64,000 nucleotides of DNA. Source: Paenibacillus pabuli (GTDB lineage Bacteria > Bacillota > Bacilli > Paenibacillales > Paenibacillaceae). The stretch lies in contig NZ_CP073714.1 in the NCBI RefSeq assembly GCF_023101145.1, forward strand, positions 1,240,001 to 1,304,000. The letters run 5' to 3'. The translations under genes and the position numbers were made by a program. Positions 17,496 through 26,237 of the stretch are shown one piece after another. Within the stretch, counting starts at the first letter, position 1; each line of letters begins with the position of its first letter. The notes beneath the pieces are model-generated. The model saw only the letters and a program-made list of their open reading frames with translations. It was not told the DNA's origin and did no database searches.

Positions 17496-19913
17496 ATGAA
17501 ATCCAAAACAACAACGCCGATACATAAAGGATCGGTTTCAGCTATGCATGCCAAACGCAGGAAGGTGCGTATGCCACTTGCAGCCAAAATGCTGTCTTCG
17601 GCACTAAGCGTCGCCTTGCTCGTTGCAGGAACAGCGGGTGCGAGCGGGGCTGCAGTTTCCAATGGGAACAGTGCGGCTGAGGCCGGCTTGCAGTCACATA
17701 AGGGAGGTGGTCCTTTGAAAGACATTCAGCTGGAGTATCTGGATCGGGGTCTGGTCGCGGCGTCTACTTCCGAGGGGGTTTTTCTCAGTTGGAGATTGCT
17801 TGGTGACGAGGCCACAGGGTATAGCGATAAAGGTCTGACAGGTACGGACTTCAATGTATATCGTGATGGCAAGAAGATTGCTACGGTCACGGACAGCACC
17901 AACTATGTGGATACCGCAGGCAAATCGTCCTCCCGTTATGAAGTGGCAGCGGTAAGCAACAAGGGAAAGGAAAGTAAACGCAGTGCATCCGTCAAACCTT
18001 GGGCGAACGGCTACGTCGATATCCCTTTGCAAAAACCTGCCGATGGTGTGACACCTGTGGGAGAAGCCTTCACGTATTCTGCGAATGACATGAGTGTTGG
18101 GGATGTAGATGGGGACGGTCAGTATGAGTTTTTTGTAAAATGGGATCCATCGAACTCCAAAGATGTCTCGCAAAAAGGCTACACCGGTAAAACGTACGTG
18201 GACTGTTACACACTGGACGGACAATTGTTGTACCGGATCGATCTCGGGGTCAACATCCGTTCGGGTGCTCATTATACACAGATGCTCGTTTATGATTTTG
18301 ACGGGGATGGCAAGGCCGAGATGATGTTCAAGACCGCTCCAGGCACCAAGATTATCAAATATAACAAAAAAGGAAAGGTCACATCCGAGAAATACATCAC
18401 CCTTCCGAAGCAGGATCGTAAGGCAGGTTACTCTAATGAAGATGATTACCGTTTGAGTGCAGATGGCTATTATGATCATGTGGTGGATATGTTCAAGAAT
18501 TGGCATAAACATGAAGAGGTCGTGAAGGGCAACTGGCCTGCTACGTTGGAGGAAGCTTTTGGAATCGAGAAAAAGTATAGTTATCCATTGTCTCAGCAGG
18601 ATGCTGAGAGCTTGGCCGATTACTTTATCGATGTGTATGCACCGAGCCGGAGTGACAAGAATGAGCTGCGGAAGTTCGAAGGTTTTATCGTGGATGGGCC
18701 TGAGTATGTAACGGTGTTCGAAGGAGAGTCAGGCAAAGAGTTGGAGACCATTCCTTATGAGCCAGGACGGCAGGATGATGGATTGATGTGGGGCGATTAC
18801 GCAATGGCTCGTATTGAACCGGCGAACCGGGTAGATCGTTTCCTGGCAGGCGTGGCATATCTGGACGGGAAGCAACCATCAGCAATCTTTGCTCGTGGGT
18901 ACTATACACGTTCCACCATGGTCGCCTACAACTGGGATGGCAAAAAGCTTAAGCGTGAATGGAAAGTGGACAGTGGCTGGACACCGATGAAGAACCCATT
19001 CAATGACGGTCCGCATGGGGTGGAGGGTACTGACCCGGTGTATGGTTCCATCACAACGCAAGGCGCGCACTATTTCAGTGTCGCTGATGTGGATGGAGAC
19101 GGTAAACAGGAGATTGTGTACGGCTCTGCCACCATTGATCATGATGGCAGTGTGCTGTACAGCTCCAAGGACCTGATGCCTGCGGAGAGTGCTGCACCGG
19201 GAACGATTGCGCGTCTGGGTCATGGGGATGCGCTTCATGTAGCGGATATTGATCCGGATCGTCCGGGACTGGAGATCTTTATGGTGCATGAGGGTGGTCC
19301 TTGGGCGCCATACGGATATTCCCTGCGGGATGCGAAGACCGGGGAAGTGATCTATGGCGGATACACGGGCAAAGATACCGGACGCGGCATGGTTGGTGAT
19401 GTGGACCCGACCCGCCGTGGGTTGGAGACATGGGCCGTGGGATTGTGGACAGCCAGCGGTGAGAAAATAAGCGATAAAGCCCCTGGTACCAATATGAACA
19501 TTCGCTGGGCGGCCGATATGACAACTCAAATTGTGGACGGGGCCATCAATGTCACGCCTACGATCAAGGATTGGAATCGGGGCACGCTGCTGACCGCAAC
19601 CGGAACGTTGACCAACAATTATACCAAAGGTACGCCATCTCTCGTCGCAGATATCTTCGGGGATTGGCGGGAAGAGATGCTGGTGAGAACCGAGGACAGC
19701 TCGGCAATTCGCATCTACCTGAGCACCGAGAAGACCGACCGTAAACTGTACACGCTGATGCATGACGCGATGTATCGTGTCGGCATTGCTGGACAGAACA
19801 GTGGATACAATCAACCGTCCTATCCGTCCTTCTACATGGCATCGGATATCGACTGGTCGAAGGTTACACTGCCCAAGTTCCATACGCCCAAGTCGGGCAA
19901 AGGTGGAAAGTGA
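17496..19913 (+). CDS. Secreted PL11 rhamnogalacturonan lyase (YesW/YesX-like)
   Basis: Extracellular lyase that cleaves the rhamnogalacturonan I backbone of pectin by beta-elimination. An unusually long N-terminus leads to a signal peptide (MLSSALSVALLVAGTAGA). An Fn3-like beta domain follows (residues about 75-170, LKDIQLEYLDRGLVA start), then the large PL11 beta-propeller. Calcium-binding DxDGDGxxE loops are visible: DVDGDGQYE, DFDGDGKAE and DVDGDGKQE. Conserved landmarks include GHGDALHVADIDPDRPGLE and IFGDWREEMLVRTED. Length 805 fits secreted Paenibacillus forms. SD AAGGAGAG lies before ATG 17496. It appears monocistronic, with a terminator behind it. Confidence 0.93.
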   Translation: MKSKTTTPIHKGSVSAMHAKRRKVRMPLAAKMLSSALSVALLVAGTAGASGAAVSNGNSAAEAGLQSHKGGGPLKDIQLEYLDRGLVAASTSEGVFLSWRLLGDEATGYSDKGLTGTDFNVYRDGKKIATVTDSTNYVDTAGKSSSRYEVAAVSNKGKESKRSASVKPWANGYVDIPLQKPADGVTPVGEAFTYSANDMSVGDVDGDGQYEFFVKWDPSNSKDVSQKGYTGKTYVDCYTLDGQLLYRIDLGVNIRSGAHYTQMLVYDFDGDGKAEMMFKTAPGTKIIKYNKKGKVTSEKYITLPKQDRKAGYSNEDDYRLSADGYYDHVVDMFKNWHKHEEVVKGNWPATLEEAFGIEKKYSYPLSQQDAESLADYFIDVYAPSRSDKNELRKFEGFIVDGPEYVTVFEGESGKELETIPYEPGRQDDGLMWGDYAMARIEPANRVDRFLAGVAYLDGKQPSAIFARGYYTRSTMVAYNWDGKKLKREWKVDSGWTPMKNPFNDGPHGVEGTDPVYGSITTQGAHYFSVADVDGDGKQEIVYGSATIDHDGSVLYSSKDLMPAESAAPGTIARLGHGDALHVADIDPDRPGLEIFMVHEGGPWAPYGYSLRDAKTGEVIYGGYTGKDTGRGMVGDVDPTRRGLETWAVGLWTASGEKISDKAPGTNMNIRWAADMTTQIVDGAINVTPTIKDWNRGTLLTATGTLTNNYTKGTPSLVADIFGDWREEMLVRTEDSSAIRIYLSTEKTDRKLYTLMHDAMYRVGIAGQNSGYNQPSYPSFYMASDIDWSKVTLPKFHTPKSGKGGK

Positions 19914-20114
19914 GAAGTAATAGGCGATAAGTAGAAGTAAGAAGTTTGCCCTAAATGCAGCGCTTCTTAGATTGGTTGAAACCGCACTACCAGCATGGTG
20001 ATATCGGTGAATGCCTGGTGGAAGACTTCGTTCCAAAGGGTGATTAACCGAAATCATACCTATTTCAACAGTATTCATTTGTTCTCGATCATGTTAGCAA
20101 TGGTGTTACAGCGG

Positions 20115-20171
20115 AACTCTGGAGTGACCTCAGTGCGTTTTGCATACGGGAGGTTACCCGGAGTTTTTTTT
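20115..20171 (+). terminator. Rho-independent terminator after the PL11 gene
   Basis: Arms AACTC-t-GG-agtga-CCT and AGG-tta-CC-cg-GAGTT pair with small internal loops and run into an eight-base T tract (20164-20171). The rest of 19914-20204 shows no other feature. Confidence 0.7.
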
Positions 20172-20204
20172 GATATGGCTAAACCGAAACATCAGACGGC
20201 ATCA

Positions 20205-20807
20205 TCATTTCAAATGAGCAACGGACGCAAAATCTTGAATGGTGTATTTGCCGTTTTCATGAATCAATGTGGTGATGGAGCATTCGGGAATCAGCTGACT
20301 TTGCATGGCTATAAAATCAGGATGCCAGACGTTAAGTTCATTCGCTGGGAATGTGTTTACCAGAAAATCCGTAATTAACCCGCCATGAGTAACGATAACA
20401 ATATGGCTATCTGGTGGCTCTACATTCGTCAATTCCGTTAGGGAAGAGGCCAAACGTTCGCCTGCCTGCTTAGAGGAGTCGCCTACAGGTGGGAGGTAGT
20501 CTGGATCATTTGTGCATCGGTCCCACATCTCGATGAATTCTTCAAAGGTTTGTTCAGGCAAGTCCCCCCAGTTGGCGCGTTCTCGCAGACGCAGGTCTTC
20601 CATCACTGTAACGTTTGTTTGGAGAGAAATATGCGCCGCAGTGTTGATCGCTCTTCGAAGTGGGCTTGTAATGATTTTGGTGACAGGTACGTTGGCCAAA
20701 TGAAGTGCTGTTGACTTAGCTTGTGCTGCTCCTTCGGATGTGATGGAAACATCCCCGATACGTTTTTCTTTCACCCCATGCCTCACCAGGAAAAATGTTG
20801 TCCTCAT
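20205..20807 (-). CDS. Histidine phosphatase family protein (phosphoglycerate-mutase-like)
   Basis: Cytoplasmic phosphatase of the PGM/acid-phosphatase superfamily with about 200 residues. The catalytic RHG motif is in FLVRHGVKEK (His near residue 9), an Arg-rich site follows in SPLRRAINTA, the acid region is in LRLRERANWG, and the second His is in IVIVTHGGLITDF. It is monocistronic and divergent from the AraC regulator. The physiological substrate cannot be deduced; family members act on sugar phosphates, nucleotides or cofactors. The start at 20807 is preceded on the minus strand by an AGGAGGTATT-type ribosome site. Confidence 0.88.
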   Translation of the reverse strand: MRTTFFLVRHGVKEKRIGDVSITSEGAAQAKSTALHLANVPVTKIITSPLRRAINTAAHISLQTNVTVMEDLRLRERANWGDLPEQTFEEFIEMWDRCTNDPDYLPPVGDSSKQAGERLASSLTELTNVEPPDSHIVIVTHGGLITDFLVNTFPANELNVWHPDFIAMQSQLIPECSITTLIHENGKYTIQDFASVAHLK

Positions 20808-20871
20808 GCCTCAATACCTCCTGCTTATAGATTGGAAACAAATTGAAATATAGATGAGATAAAAAATAAAT

Positions 20872-20909
20872 AAATTAGATTTATAACTAATTATATAATC
20901 ATCTAATTT
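20872..20909. promoter_or_regulatory. A/T-rich inverted repeat between divergent genes, possible operator
   Basis: Perfect 9-bp inverted repeat AAATTAGAT (20872-20880) / ATCTAATTT (20901-20909) with a 20-nt centre, in the divergent promoter region of the phosphatase and AraC genes. It could be an operator or a transcript hairpin. Confidence 0.35.
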
Positions 20910-21008
20910 ATAATCGCAATGGTTTTTCATTTTCATAATGAAATATTCTGCCGAGAGTTGCTACAATGGAGAAAAGTGAGGATCGTTGCAGTATAGGAGG
21001 TGCAGGCA

Positions 21009-22019
21009 TTGGAAGCAAAACATGGGACAGGCAGTCTGTTTCAAGAGAAGCTGCGTATGGAGGACTATGGACCGCGTTTCTACGCGTACTACTACAAGCA
21101 ATGGGACAACTACCAGATGTCTTATCACGATCATGATTCCACGGAGATCATGTACATTATTTCGGGAATGTGCCGGGTCGATGTACAGATGCCGGATGGC
21201 AGCTCAGAACAGGCAGTATTGAAAAAGGGGCAGTTCATTCTGCTGGACGCGGGGGTTCCGCACCGCCTGCTGGTAGAGGATGGGGTCCCGTGCCGCATGT
21301 TGAATGTTGAATTTGGAGTTGCCAGATCAGAGCCAGGCCAGCCTTCCATTCGCCAGCTCGCGCTGGAAGAGGATGAAGTCCATGCTTTTCTAACACAAGA
21401 CACGCCTTATGTGGTTTTGCCTGATCCGGAAGAAGTGTACCACATTATGAAAAGCCTGGTGCTGGAGCTGGATCAGCGTGGACTAATGGAGCAGGGACGA
21501 TCTTCTGCACCCATGCGGATTATTCCACCAGAGGAACGCTCGCATCATCGTGAAGCCCGTGATTTGAAGTCGCCTGAACAAGGGACGCTGGTACGCACGT
21601 TATTTATCCAACTGCTGGTTCGGGTCGCACGACTTCGCGGGGAAATCAACCGAAGTGCGCTGGATCAGACGGAGCTCTACGTGAAACGGACGATTGAATT
21701 TATGCATCACAATATGGATCGCAATATTCAGATGAAGGATATCGCGGCAGCGGTGAATCTGCATCCGGGCTATTTGCACCGAATTTTTCGCCAGAACACG
21801 GAGCGCACACCTACCGATTATCTCACGATGCTGCGAATGGAAAAGGCCAAGATGCTGCTGCAGCAGACCAATATTCCAATCTCCGAAATTTCCGATTACG
21901 TAGGCGTGGGCAGCAGGCAATATTTTCATATGTTATTCAAGAAATATACAGGCCGAACTCCGGTTGAATTCCGTTCCTTGATGGAACGACATGTCAGTCA
22001 TTATCCCGCTGAAGAATAA
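21009..22019 (+). CDS. AraC-family transcriptional regulator with N-terminal cupin
   Basis: Sugar-responsive regulator. The N-terminal cupin (residues about 35-95) has the usual metal/ligand-site pattern (YHDHDSTEIMYIISG, then GQFILLDAGVPHRL). The C-terminal AraC double HTH (about 235-325) includes IQMKDIAAAVNLHPGYLHRI and ISDYVGVGSRQYFHMLFKKY. The adjacent GH4 gene begins about 200 bp downstream on the same strand, so it probably controls that gene. TTG at 21009 is preferred: AGGAGG ends 8 nt upstream, whereas the GTG at 21000 overlaps the SD itself. Confidence 0.88.
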   Translation: MEAKHGTGSLFQEKLRMEDYGPRFYAYYYKQWDNYQMSYHDHDSTEIMYIISGMCRVDVQMPDGSSEQAVLKKGQFILLDAGVPHRLLVEDGVPCRMLNVEFGVARSEPGQPSIRQLALEEDEVHAFLTQDTPYVVLPDPEEVYHIMKSLVLELDQRGLMEQGRSSAPMRIIPPEERSHHREARDLKSPEQGTLVRTLFIQLLVRVARLRGEINRSALDQTELYVKRTIEFMHHNMDRNIQMKDIAAAVNLHPGYLHRIFRQNTERTPTDYLTMLRMEKAKMLLQQTNIPISEISDYVGVGSRQYFHMLFKKYTGRTPVEFRSLMERHVSHYPAEE

Positions 22020-22090
22020 ATCGTGGAGTTTATCTGGAAAGTACGGCGCGATGGAACCAAAAGGTGAAATAGATTTAAAAGTGAGGATTT

Positions 22091-22140
22091 TTGACAACCT
22101 TGTTGTGAAGAGGTCATGATTTTGATAACGCTTCCTTACA
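22091..22140 (+). promoter_or_regulatory. Candidate promoter and cre-like site of the GH4 gene
   Basis: TTGACA (22091-22096), an 18-bp spacer and CATGAT (22115-22120), followed at once by a weak cre-like TTGATAACGCTTCC. This layout suits an activator-assisted, catabolite-repressed promoter. The -10 box is poor, so support is moderate. Confidence 0.4.
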
Positions 22141-22217
22141 ACCCGTTGCTACAATGATTTCATGAAGTGAGATCATTAACCGGGGCGAATAAACTCGGAC
22201 TACGGGAGGAACTATGC

Positions 22218-23723
22218 ATGTCGTTTAAAGTGGCATTTATCGGGGCAGGCAGTATCGGATTTACACGGGGATTGCTGCGGGATTTGCTCGCGGTACCGGA
22301 GTTTAACAATATTGAAATTGCGTTCTGCGATATTAATCAGCACAATCTGGACATGGTTACCGAGCTGTGTCAGCGGGATATCCGCGAGAATGGACTGAAT
22401 ATTCAGATTCAGCCGACAACGGATCGCAGAGAAGCGCTCAAGGACGCGAAGTATGTACTGTGTACAATCCGTGTGGGTGGGTTGGAAGCTTTTGCAACCG
22501 ATGTGGATATTCCGCTTAAATATGGGGTGGATCAATGTGTCGGTGATACGTTGTGTGCAGGTGGGATCATGTACGGACAGCGCGGCATTGCCGAGATGCT
22601 TGACATCTGTAAAGATATTCGTGAGCAAAGCGCACCGGATGTGCTGCTCCTCAATTATTCCAACCCGATGGCCATGCTGACATGGGCCTGCAACAAGTAC
22701 GGCGGTGTTCGCACGATTGGACTCTGTCACGGGGTACAGCATGGGCATCACCAGATCGCGGAAGCGTTTGGACTGAAAATGAATGAAGTGGATATCGTAT
22801 GTGCCGGAATTAATCATCAGACCTGGTACATCAAGGCATCCCATGAAGGTAAAGACCTTACAGGTGATTTGCTCGAAGCCTTCGAGAAACATCCGGAGTA
22901 TAGCCGTACCGAGAAAGTGCGGATTGATATGCTGCGCCGATTTGGCTATTACAGTACGGAATCGAATGGTCACCTTAGCGAATATGTGCCTTGGTACCGC
23001 AAACGTCCGGAAGAGATCAAGGATTGGATTGATCTGGATAGCTGGATTAACGGCGAGACGGGCGGATATTTGCGTGTGTGTACAGAGGGCAGAAATTGGT
23101 TTGAAACTGATTTCCCGAACTGGATGAAGGATGAGCCGATGCAATTTGTTGCCGAAAAACGAGGCGGGGAACATGGTTCCTACATTATAGAAGGATTGGA
23201 AACGGGACGTGTATACCGCGGACATTTCAATACCGTCAATAATGGTATAATATCGAACCTGCCGGATGATGCCATCATCGAAGCACCGGGATATGTGGAC
23301 CGTAACGGCATTTCGATGCCGCATGTAGGCGATCTTCCGCTCGGTCCGGCTGCCGTATGTAACGTAAGCATTTCCGTACAGAGGCTTGCGGTTGAAGCTG
23401 CTGTACATGGTGACGACCAACTATTGCGTCAGGCGTTCATGATGGACCCACTCGTGGGTGCAGTATGTAATCCAAAAGAGATCTGGCAAATGGTCGACGA
23501 AATGTTGGTCGCTCAAGCGCAGTGGTTGCCGCAATATGGCGATGCCATTGCCGCGGCAGAAGCAAGACTCGCTGCGGGCAACCTGATTCCTACGAAGGAA
23601 TATGAAGGTGCTGCACGTCTCAAAGTGAAAACCGTTGAGGAGATGCAGCAGGATCGCGATGCTGCCAACAAAAATGCGGGTGAATCGGATAAAGGGAAAG
23701 ATCGCGAGAAAGTGCAACAATAG
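22218..23723 (+). CDS. melA: GH4 alpha-galactosidase-like enzyme (MelA type)
   Basis: Cytoplasmic glycosidase of family GH4, which uses NAD+ and a divalent metal in an unusual redox-elimination mechanism. The N-terminal Rossmann motif is clear (FIGAGSIGFTRGLLRDLL). The family-typical NYSNPMAMLTWA and the metal-binding Cys/His pair in GLCHGVQHGHHQ follow. Similarity to MelA includes ESNGHLSEYVPWYRK. Related GH4 enzymes act on alpha-galacturonides (LplD), so a pectic substrate is possible. ATG 22218 follows GGGAGGA; a longer frame starting at 22167 lacks family similarity. The charged C-terminal tail (about 25 residues, Lys/Glu-rich) is an addition. Probably controlled by the upstream AraC protein. 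Confidence 0.88.
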   Translation: MSFKVAFIGAGSIGFTRGLLRDLLAVPEFNNIEIAFCDINQHNLDMVTELCQRDIRENGLNIQIQPTTDRREALKDAKYVLCTIRVGGLEAFATDVDIPLKYGVDQCVGDTLCAGGIMYGQRGIAEMLDICKDIREQSAPDVLLLNYSNPMAMLTWACNKYGGVRTIGLCHGVQHGHHQIAEAFGLKMNEVDIVCAGINHQTWYIKASHEGKDLTGDLLEAFEKHPEYSRTEKVRIDMLRRFGYYSTESNGHLSEYVPWYRKRPEEIKDWIDLDSWINGETGGYLRVCTEGRNWFETDFPNWMKDEPMQFVAEKRGGEHGSYIIEGLETGRVYRGHFNTVNNGIISNLPDDAIIEAPGYVDRNGISMPHVGDLPLGPAAVCNVSISVQRLAVEAAVHGDDQLLRQAFMMDPLVGAVCNPKEIWQMVDEMLVAQAQWLPQYGDAIAAAEARLAAGNLIPTKEYEGAARLKVKTVEEMQQDRDAANKNAGESDKGKDREKVQQ

Positions 23724-23737
23724 ATAATAATGAGTAG

Positions 23738-23768
23738 GGCCTCTCCGAAATTGGAGGGGCCTTGTTTG
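23738..23768 (+). terminator. Terminator after the GH4 gene
   Basis: GGCCTCTCC (23738-23746) pairs with GGAGGGGCC (23753-23761) apart from one mismatch, followed by TTGTTT. Confidence 0.75.
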
Positions 23769-23771
23769 GTT

Positions 23772-24332
23772 CTATTTTTTTTCGACACCACGGATTACAA
23801 AGGCAAAAGAGGTATCACCCAGGGAGATCTGTGAATTTTTTGGGGAAGACCAGCGAACAAAGGCTCCATAATAATGCGTACCTTTTTTCTGTGCAAACTG
23901 GAATGATCCTTCTTGCAAAGAGATGGGACGTGCTTCCCCATTCACATATTCGACCAAAGTAAACTCGTCAGGTGGTACATTCGTACCCAAGTTAATCGAT
24001 ATGTTCTCGCCCACCAATACCGAGACAGGTACTTTACCTTCCAGCAGTTCCACATCACCTGCATAGTCAGCACACATGCTTCCCCAGCAATAACTGCCCT
24101 GTACAGCAGGAATAGAGATGCCGCTTTCGCTCTGAATAGTTGGCGTAGGCAGTTCCTGAGATAAGTTAGGCTCCGGTTCCTGAGCGTTCTCCTCTAGTGA
24201 ACCCACTTCAGCTTCCTTTGTATTTGGCGATGGGAGAGAGGGAGGTTCGTTTGTGCCGTTACTTGGAGTAGGATTACAGCCGGATAATATCAGCAAAGTT
24301 GTAAGGAATACGAGTAAAGTTATCGTTCTCAT
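23772..24332 (-). CDS. Putative lipoprotein of unknown function
   Basis: Exported lipoprotein: the signal peptide ends in the lipobox LILSGC. A Pro/Glu/Ser-rich spacer follows, then a beta-rich domain with a probable disulfide (GSYCWGSMCADYAG) and the segment PPDEFTLVEYVNGEARPISL. Similar small lipoproteins occur in Bacillus relatives but I know of no assigned function. The start is uncertain. ATG at 24332 gives an ideal signal peptide, but the only good SD (AGGGAGG) is about 26 nt upstream; a GTG at 24359 overlaps that SD. It is monocistronic. Confidence 0.65.
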   Translation of the reverse strand: MRTITLLVFLTTLLILSGCNPTPSNGTNEPPSLPSPNTKEAEVGSLEENAQEPEPNLSQELPTPTIQSESGISIPAVQGSYCWGSMCADYAGDVELLEGKVPVSVLVGENISINLGTNVPPDEFTLVEYVNGEARPISLQEGSFQFAQKKGTHYYGAFVRWSSPKNSQISLGDTSFAFVIRGVEKK

Positions 24333-24502
24333 AGTAATGAATAATTTTATTTCATCCACCTCCCTAATATCTTCCAGACGGAGAGTGAGAGAAGAATGTT
24401 GCTCATTATGTGTATTTACTAATCTATACATATTACCTTTACAGACATAGTAATATGTCTTATAGTATACCCAGGATTGAAGAAAGTCGGTGAATCTGGC
24501 AG

Positions 24503-24862
24503 ATGGATGAACAAGCGATTAACAGTGACCTCATTCGAGGCAATATTGACCCCATTATTCTGAGTGTACTAATACCGAAGGATAACTACGGCTACAGCAT
24601 TATTAAGGAAATTTATCGCAAGAGTGGAGAACGGTTTGAATTAAAGGAACCGACACTGTATTCCAGTCTGAAAAGGCTGGAGAAGAGTGGATATGTGGAA
24701 TCCTACTGGGGGGAAGAGACTCAGGGAGGACGACGCAAATATTACCGGATTACAATCCAGGGGCAGGAAGCTTATACACAGCAAGTTCAAGCTTGGCACG
24801 CAGCCAAAACATTGATTGACTGCATGATTATTTCCGGGGAAAAGGGAGATGAAGGGATATGA
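24503..24862 (+). CDS. PadR-family transcriptional regulator
   Basis: Small winged-helix repressor of 119 residues. The signature region is clear: LRGNIDPIILSVL-like first helix, YGYSIIKEIYRKSGERFELK, then the recognition/wing part EPTLYSSLKRLEKSGYVESY and GGRRKYYRIT. It overlaps the next gene by 4 bp (ATGA) and would repress its own operon, as is common for PadR genes ahead of HAAS-domain membrane proteins. The effector is unknown. Confidence 0.9.
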   Translation: MDEQAINSDLIRGNIDPIILSVLIPKDNYGYSIIKEIYRKSGERFELKEPTLYSSLKRLEKSGYVESYWGEETQGGRRKYYRITIQGQEAYTQQVQAWHAAKTLIDCMIISGEKGDEGI

Positions 24863-25551
24863 CATTGGAAGATCGCATTACCCGCTATGTGAAACGTCTG
24901 TTCGAACATGCGCAGGATACATTGGCTAATCAGGAGTTAAAAGAAGAGATTCACAGTAATCTTGCTGCACGAATTGAAGATTATATGGAGCAGGGCATGG
25001 ACGAGGAGCAGGCATTTCAGACTGCCATTCAATATGTAGCTGGTATGGAGCAGATTATGACTGATCATCGCAGGGTTCAACGTATTCCTTATTGGACTGC
25101 GGTGTTGCAGTCTGCCTTGATCTATAGCCTTATCGCCTGGATTATTACCATTCCAATGAGAGTCATGATCAAGGGCGCCACCATTAACAATTTGCTTATG
25201 GTCATGAGTGTGATCGTTGGTGTAGCGTATGTATTTTACATGATGAAAAATAAAAATACTTCGGCTGATCCAGAGGATATCATTGTAATTCGTACACCTG
25301 TGTTCTTGCAATGGACGCGCAGAGTATGGTGGTTATGGGTAGGGCTCGTCTTTGTGTTATGGGGTACACAGGCGGCGCTGCGATTTGGAAGCAACATCTG
25401 GTATAGTCGACCGATTCAGGTAGAGGGGCCCTATCAATTTACAGTAATCGCGATTGCCTTTGCCATACCTTTATTAAGTATTATTGTTCCTTTGATTGTG
25501 CAGAGGGCGTATCGGATCATGGGCAAGTATGAGGTAGGTGATGCCATATGA
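24859..25551 (+). CDS. HAAS-domain membrane protein
   Basis: A 230-residue protein with a soluble N-terminal helical HAAS-like domain (residues about 1-65; typical LKEEIHSNLAARIEDYMEQG and DEEQAFQTAI) and at least four membrane segments. HAAS proteins sit next to PadR regulators and are thought to act as membrane-linked partners of signalling or transport, but the mechanism is unproven. It overlaps both neighbours by 4 bp, indicating a tight three-gene operon. Confidence 0.75.
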   Translation: MTLEDRITRYVKRLFEHAQDTLANQELKEEIHSNLAARIEDYMEQGMDEEQAFQTAIQYVAGMEQIMTDHRRVQRIPYWTAVLQSALIYSLIAWIITIPMRVMIKGATINNLLMVMSVIVGVAYVFYMMKNKNTSADPEDIIVIRTPVFLQWTRRVWWLWVGLVFVLWGTQAALRFGSNIWYSRPIQVEGPYQFTVIAIAFAIPLLSIIVPLIVQRAYRIMGKYEVGDAI

Positions 25552-26105
25552 CAGGAAAGAATAAATGGATTATTGCATTAGTCATTCTCGGTATCTGTGG
25601 TGTCGTTGTGGTTGAGGGCGTCGTCAATCCAAGAATAGCGGCGAAGCAGACACAGTATGAAGCAGAGCAGCAAGATCCGTTGACCCATGATTTTGCGGCA
25701 TTAGCGAAATATCGTAGTGCTTATATGGGAGACTTCTCCAATCTCAGCCATTTGAATCAAGCCTTGCCTCTAAACGGCCAATTGAATGGGTATCAGTTGT
25801 ATCCAGAGACATTTACGGCTCAGATTAATTACAGGATGAATACCAGCGAGATGAAGTCCGAAGAGTTGGAACGAATGCTTGTATATAACGCTGCTGCCAA
25901 TTTTGTATGGATTGATAATTTGGAGCATGTGCTTTATTCATTTGAGGATGTTCAATATACTTTGAGCCGTGAGGCTGCCCAACAATGGGCTGGAACGGAA
26001 ATGAAGACGCTTCAGGAACCGGAGGAGTGGGATTCAGCAGTACGTAAAAAGCTGGTGGAGCCCATGCAAGTGAAAGAAGCCTTTTCACAAATTGTTGACA
26101 ATTGA
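25548..26105 (+). CDS. DUF4825-like membrane-anchored protein
   Basis: A protein of 185 residues with one N-terminal span (IIALVILGICGVVVVEGVV) and an extracytoplasmic domain. Landmarks resemble DUF4825 (LAKYRSAYMGDFSNLSHLNQ and the terminal strand region). No catalytic residues are evident. ATGA overlap with the HAAS gene makes it the last gene of the PadR operon. Function unknown; an envelope stress or signalling role is only a guess. Confidence 0.65.
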   Translation: MTGKNKWIIALVILGICGVVVVEGVVNPRIAAKQTQYEAEQQDPLTHDFAALAKYRSAYMGDFSNLSHLNQALPLNGQLNGYQLYPETFTAQINYRMNTSEMKSEELERMLVYNAAANFVWIDNLEHVLYSFEDVQYTLSREAAQQWAGTEMKTLQEPEEWDSAVRKKLVEPMQVKEAFSQIVDN

Positions 26106-26237
26106 CCAGAATAGATACGAATGAACTTGGCAACATGCTCGACTCTTCTCCTACGCTATGTTATTATAAGACTCTGATAACGTGGTAACGAACTAAAGCG
26201 TTTGGGTTTTGGTTATAGACATGGAGGGGTTAGAGAG

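Noticed and set aside
18879-20078. Long antisense frame opposite the PL11 gene, and similar long ones opposite GH4 (22212-23420)
   Set aside because: These are shadows of conserved genes, with no SD or family similarity.
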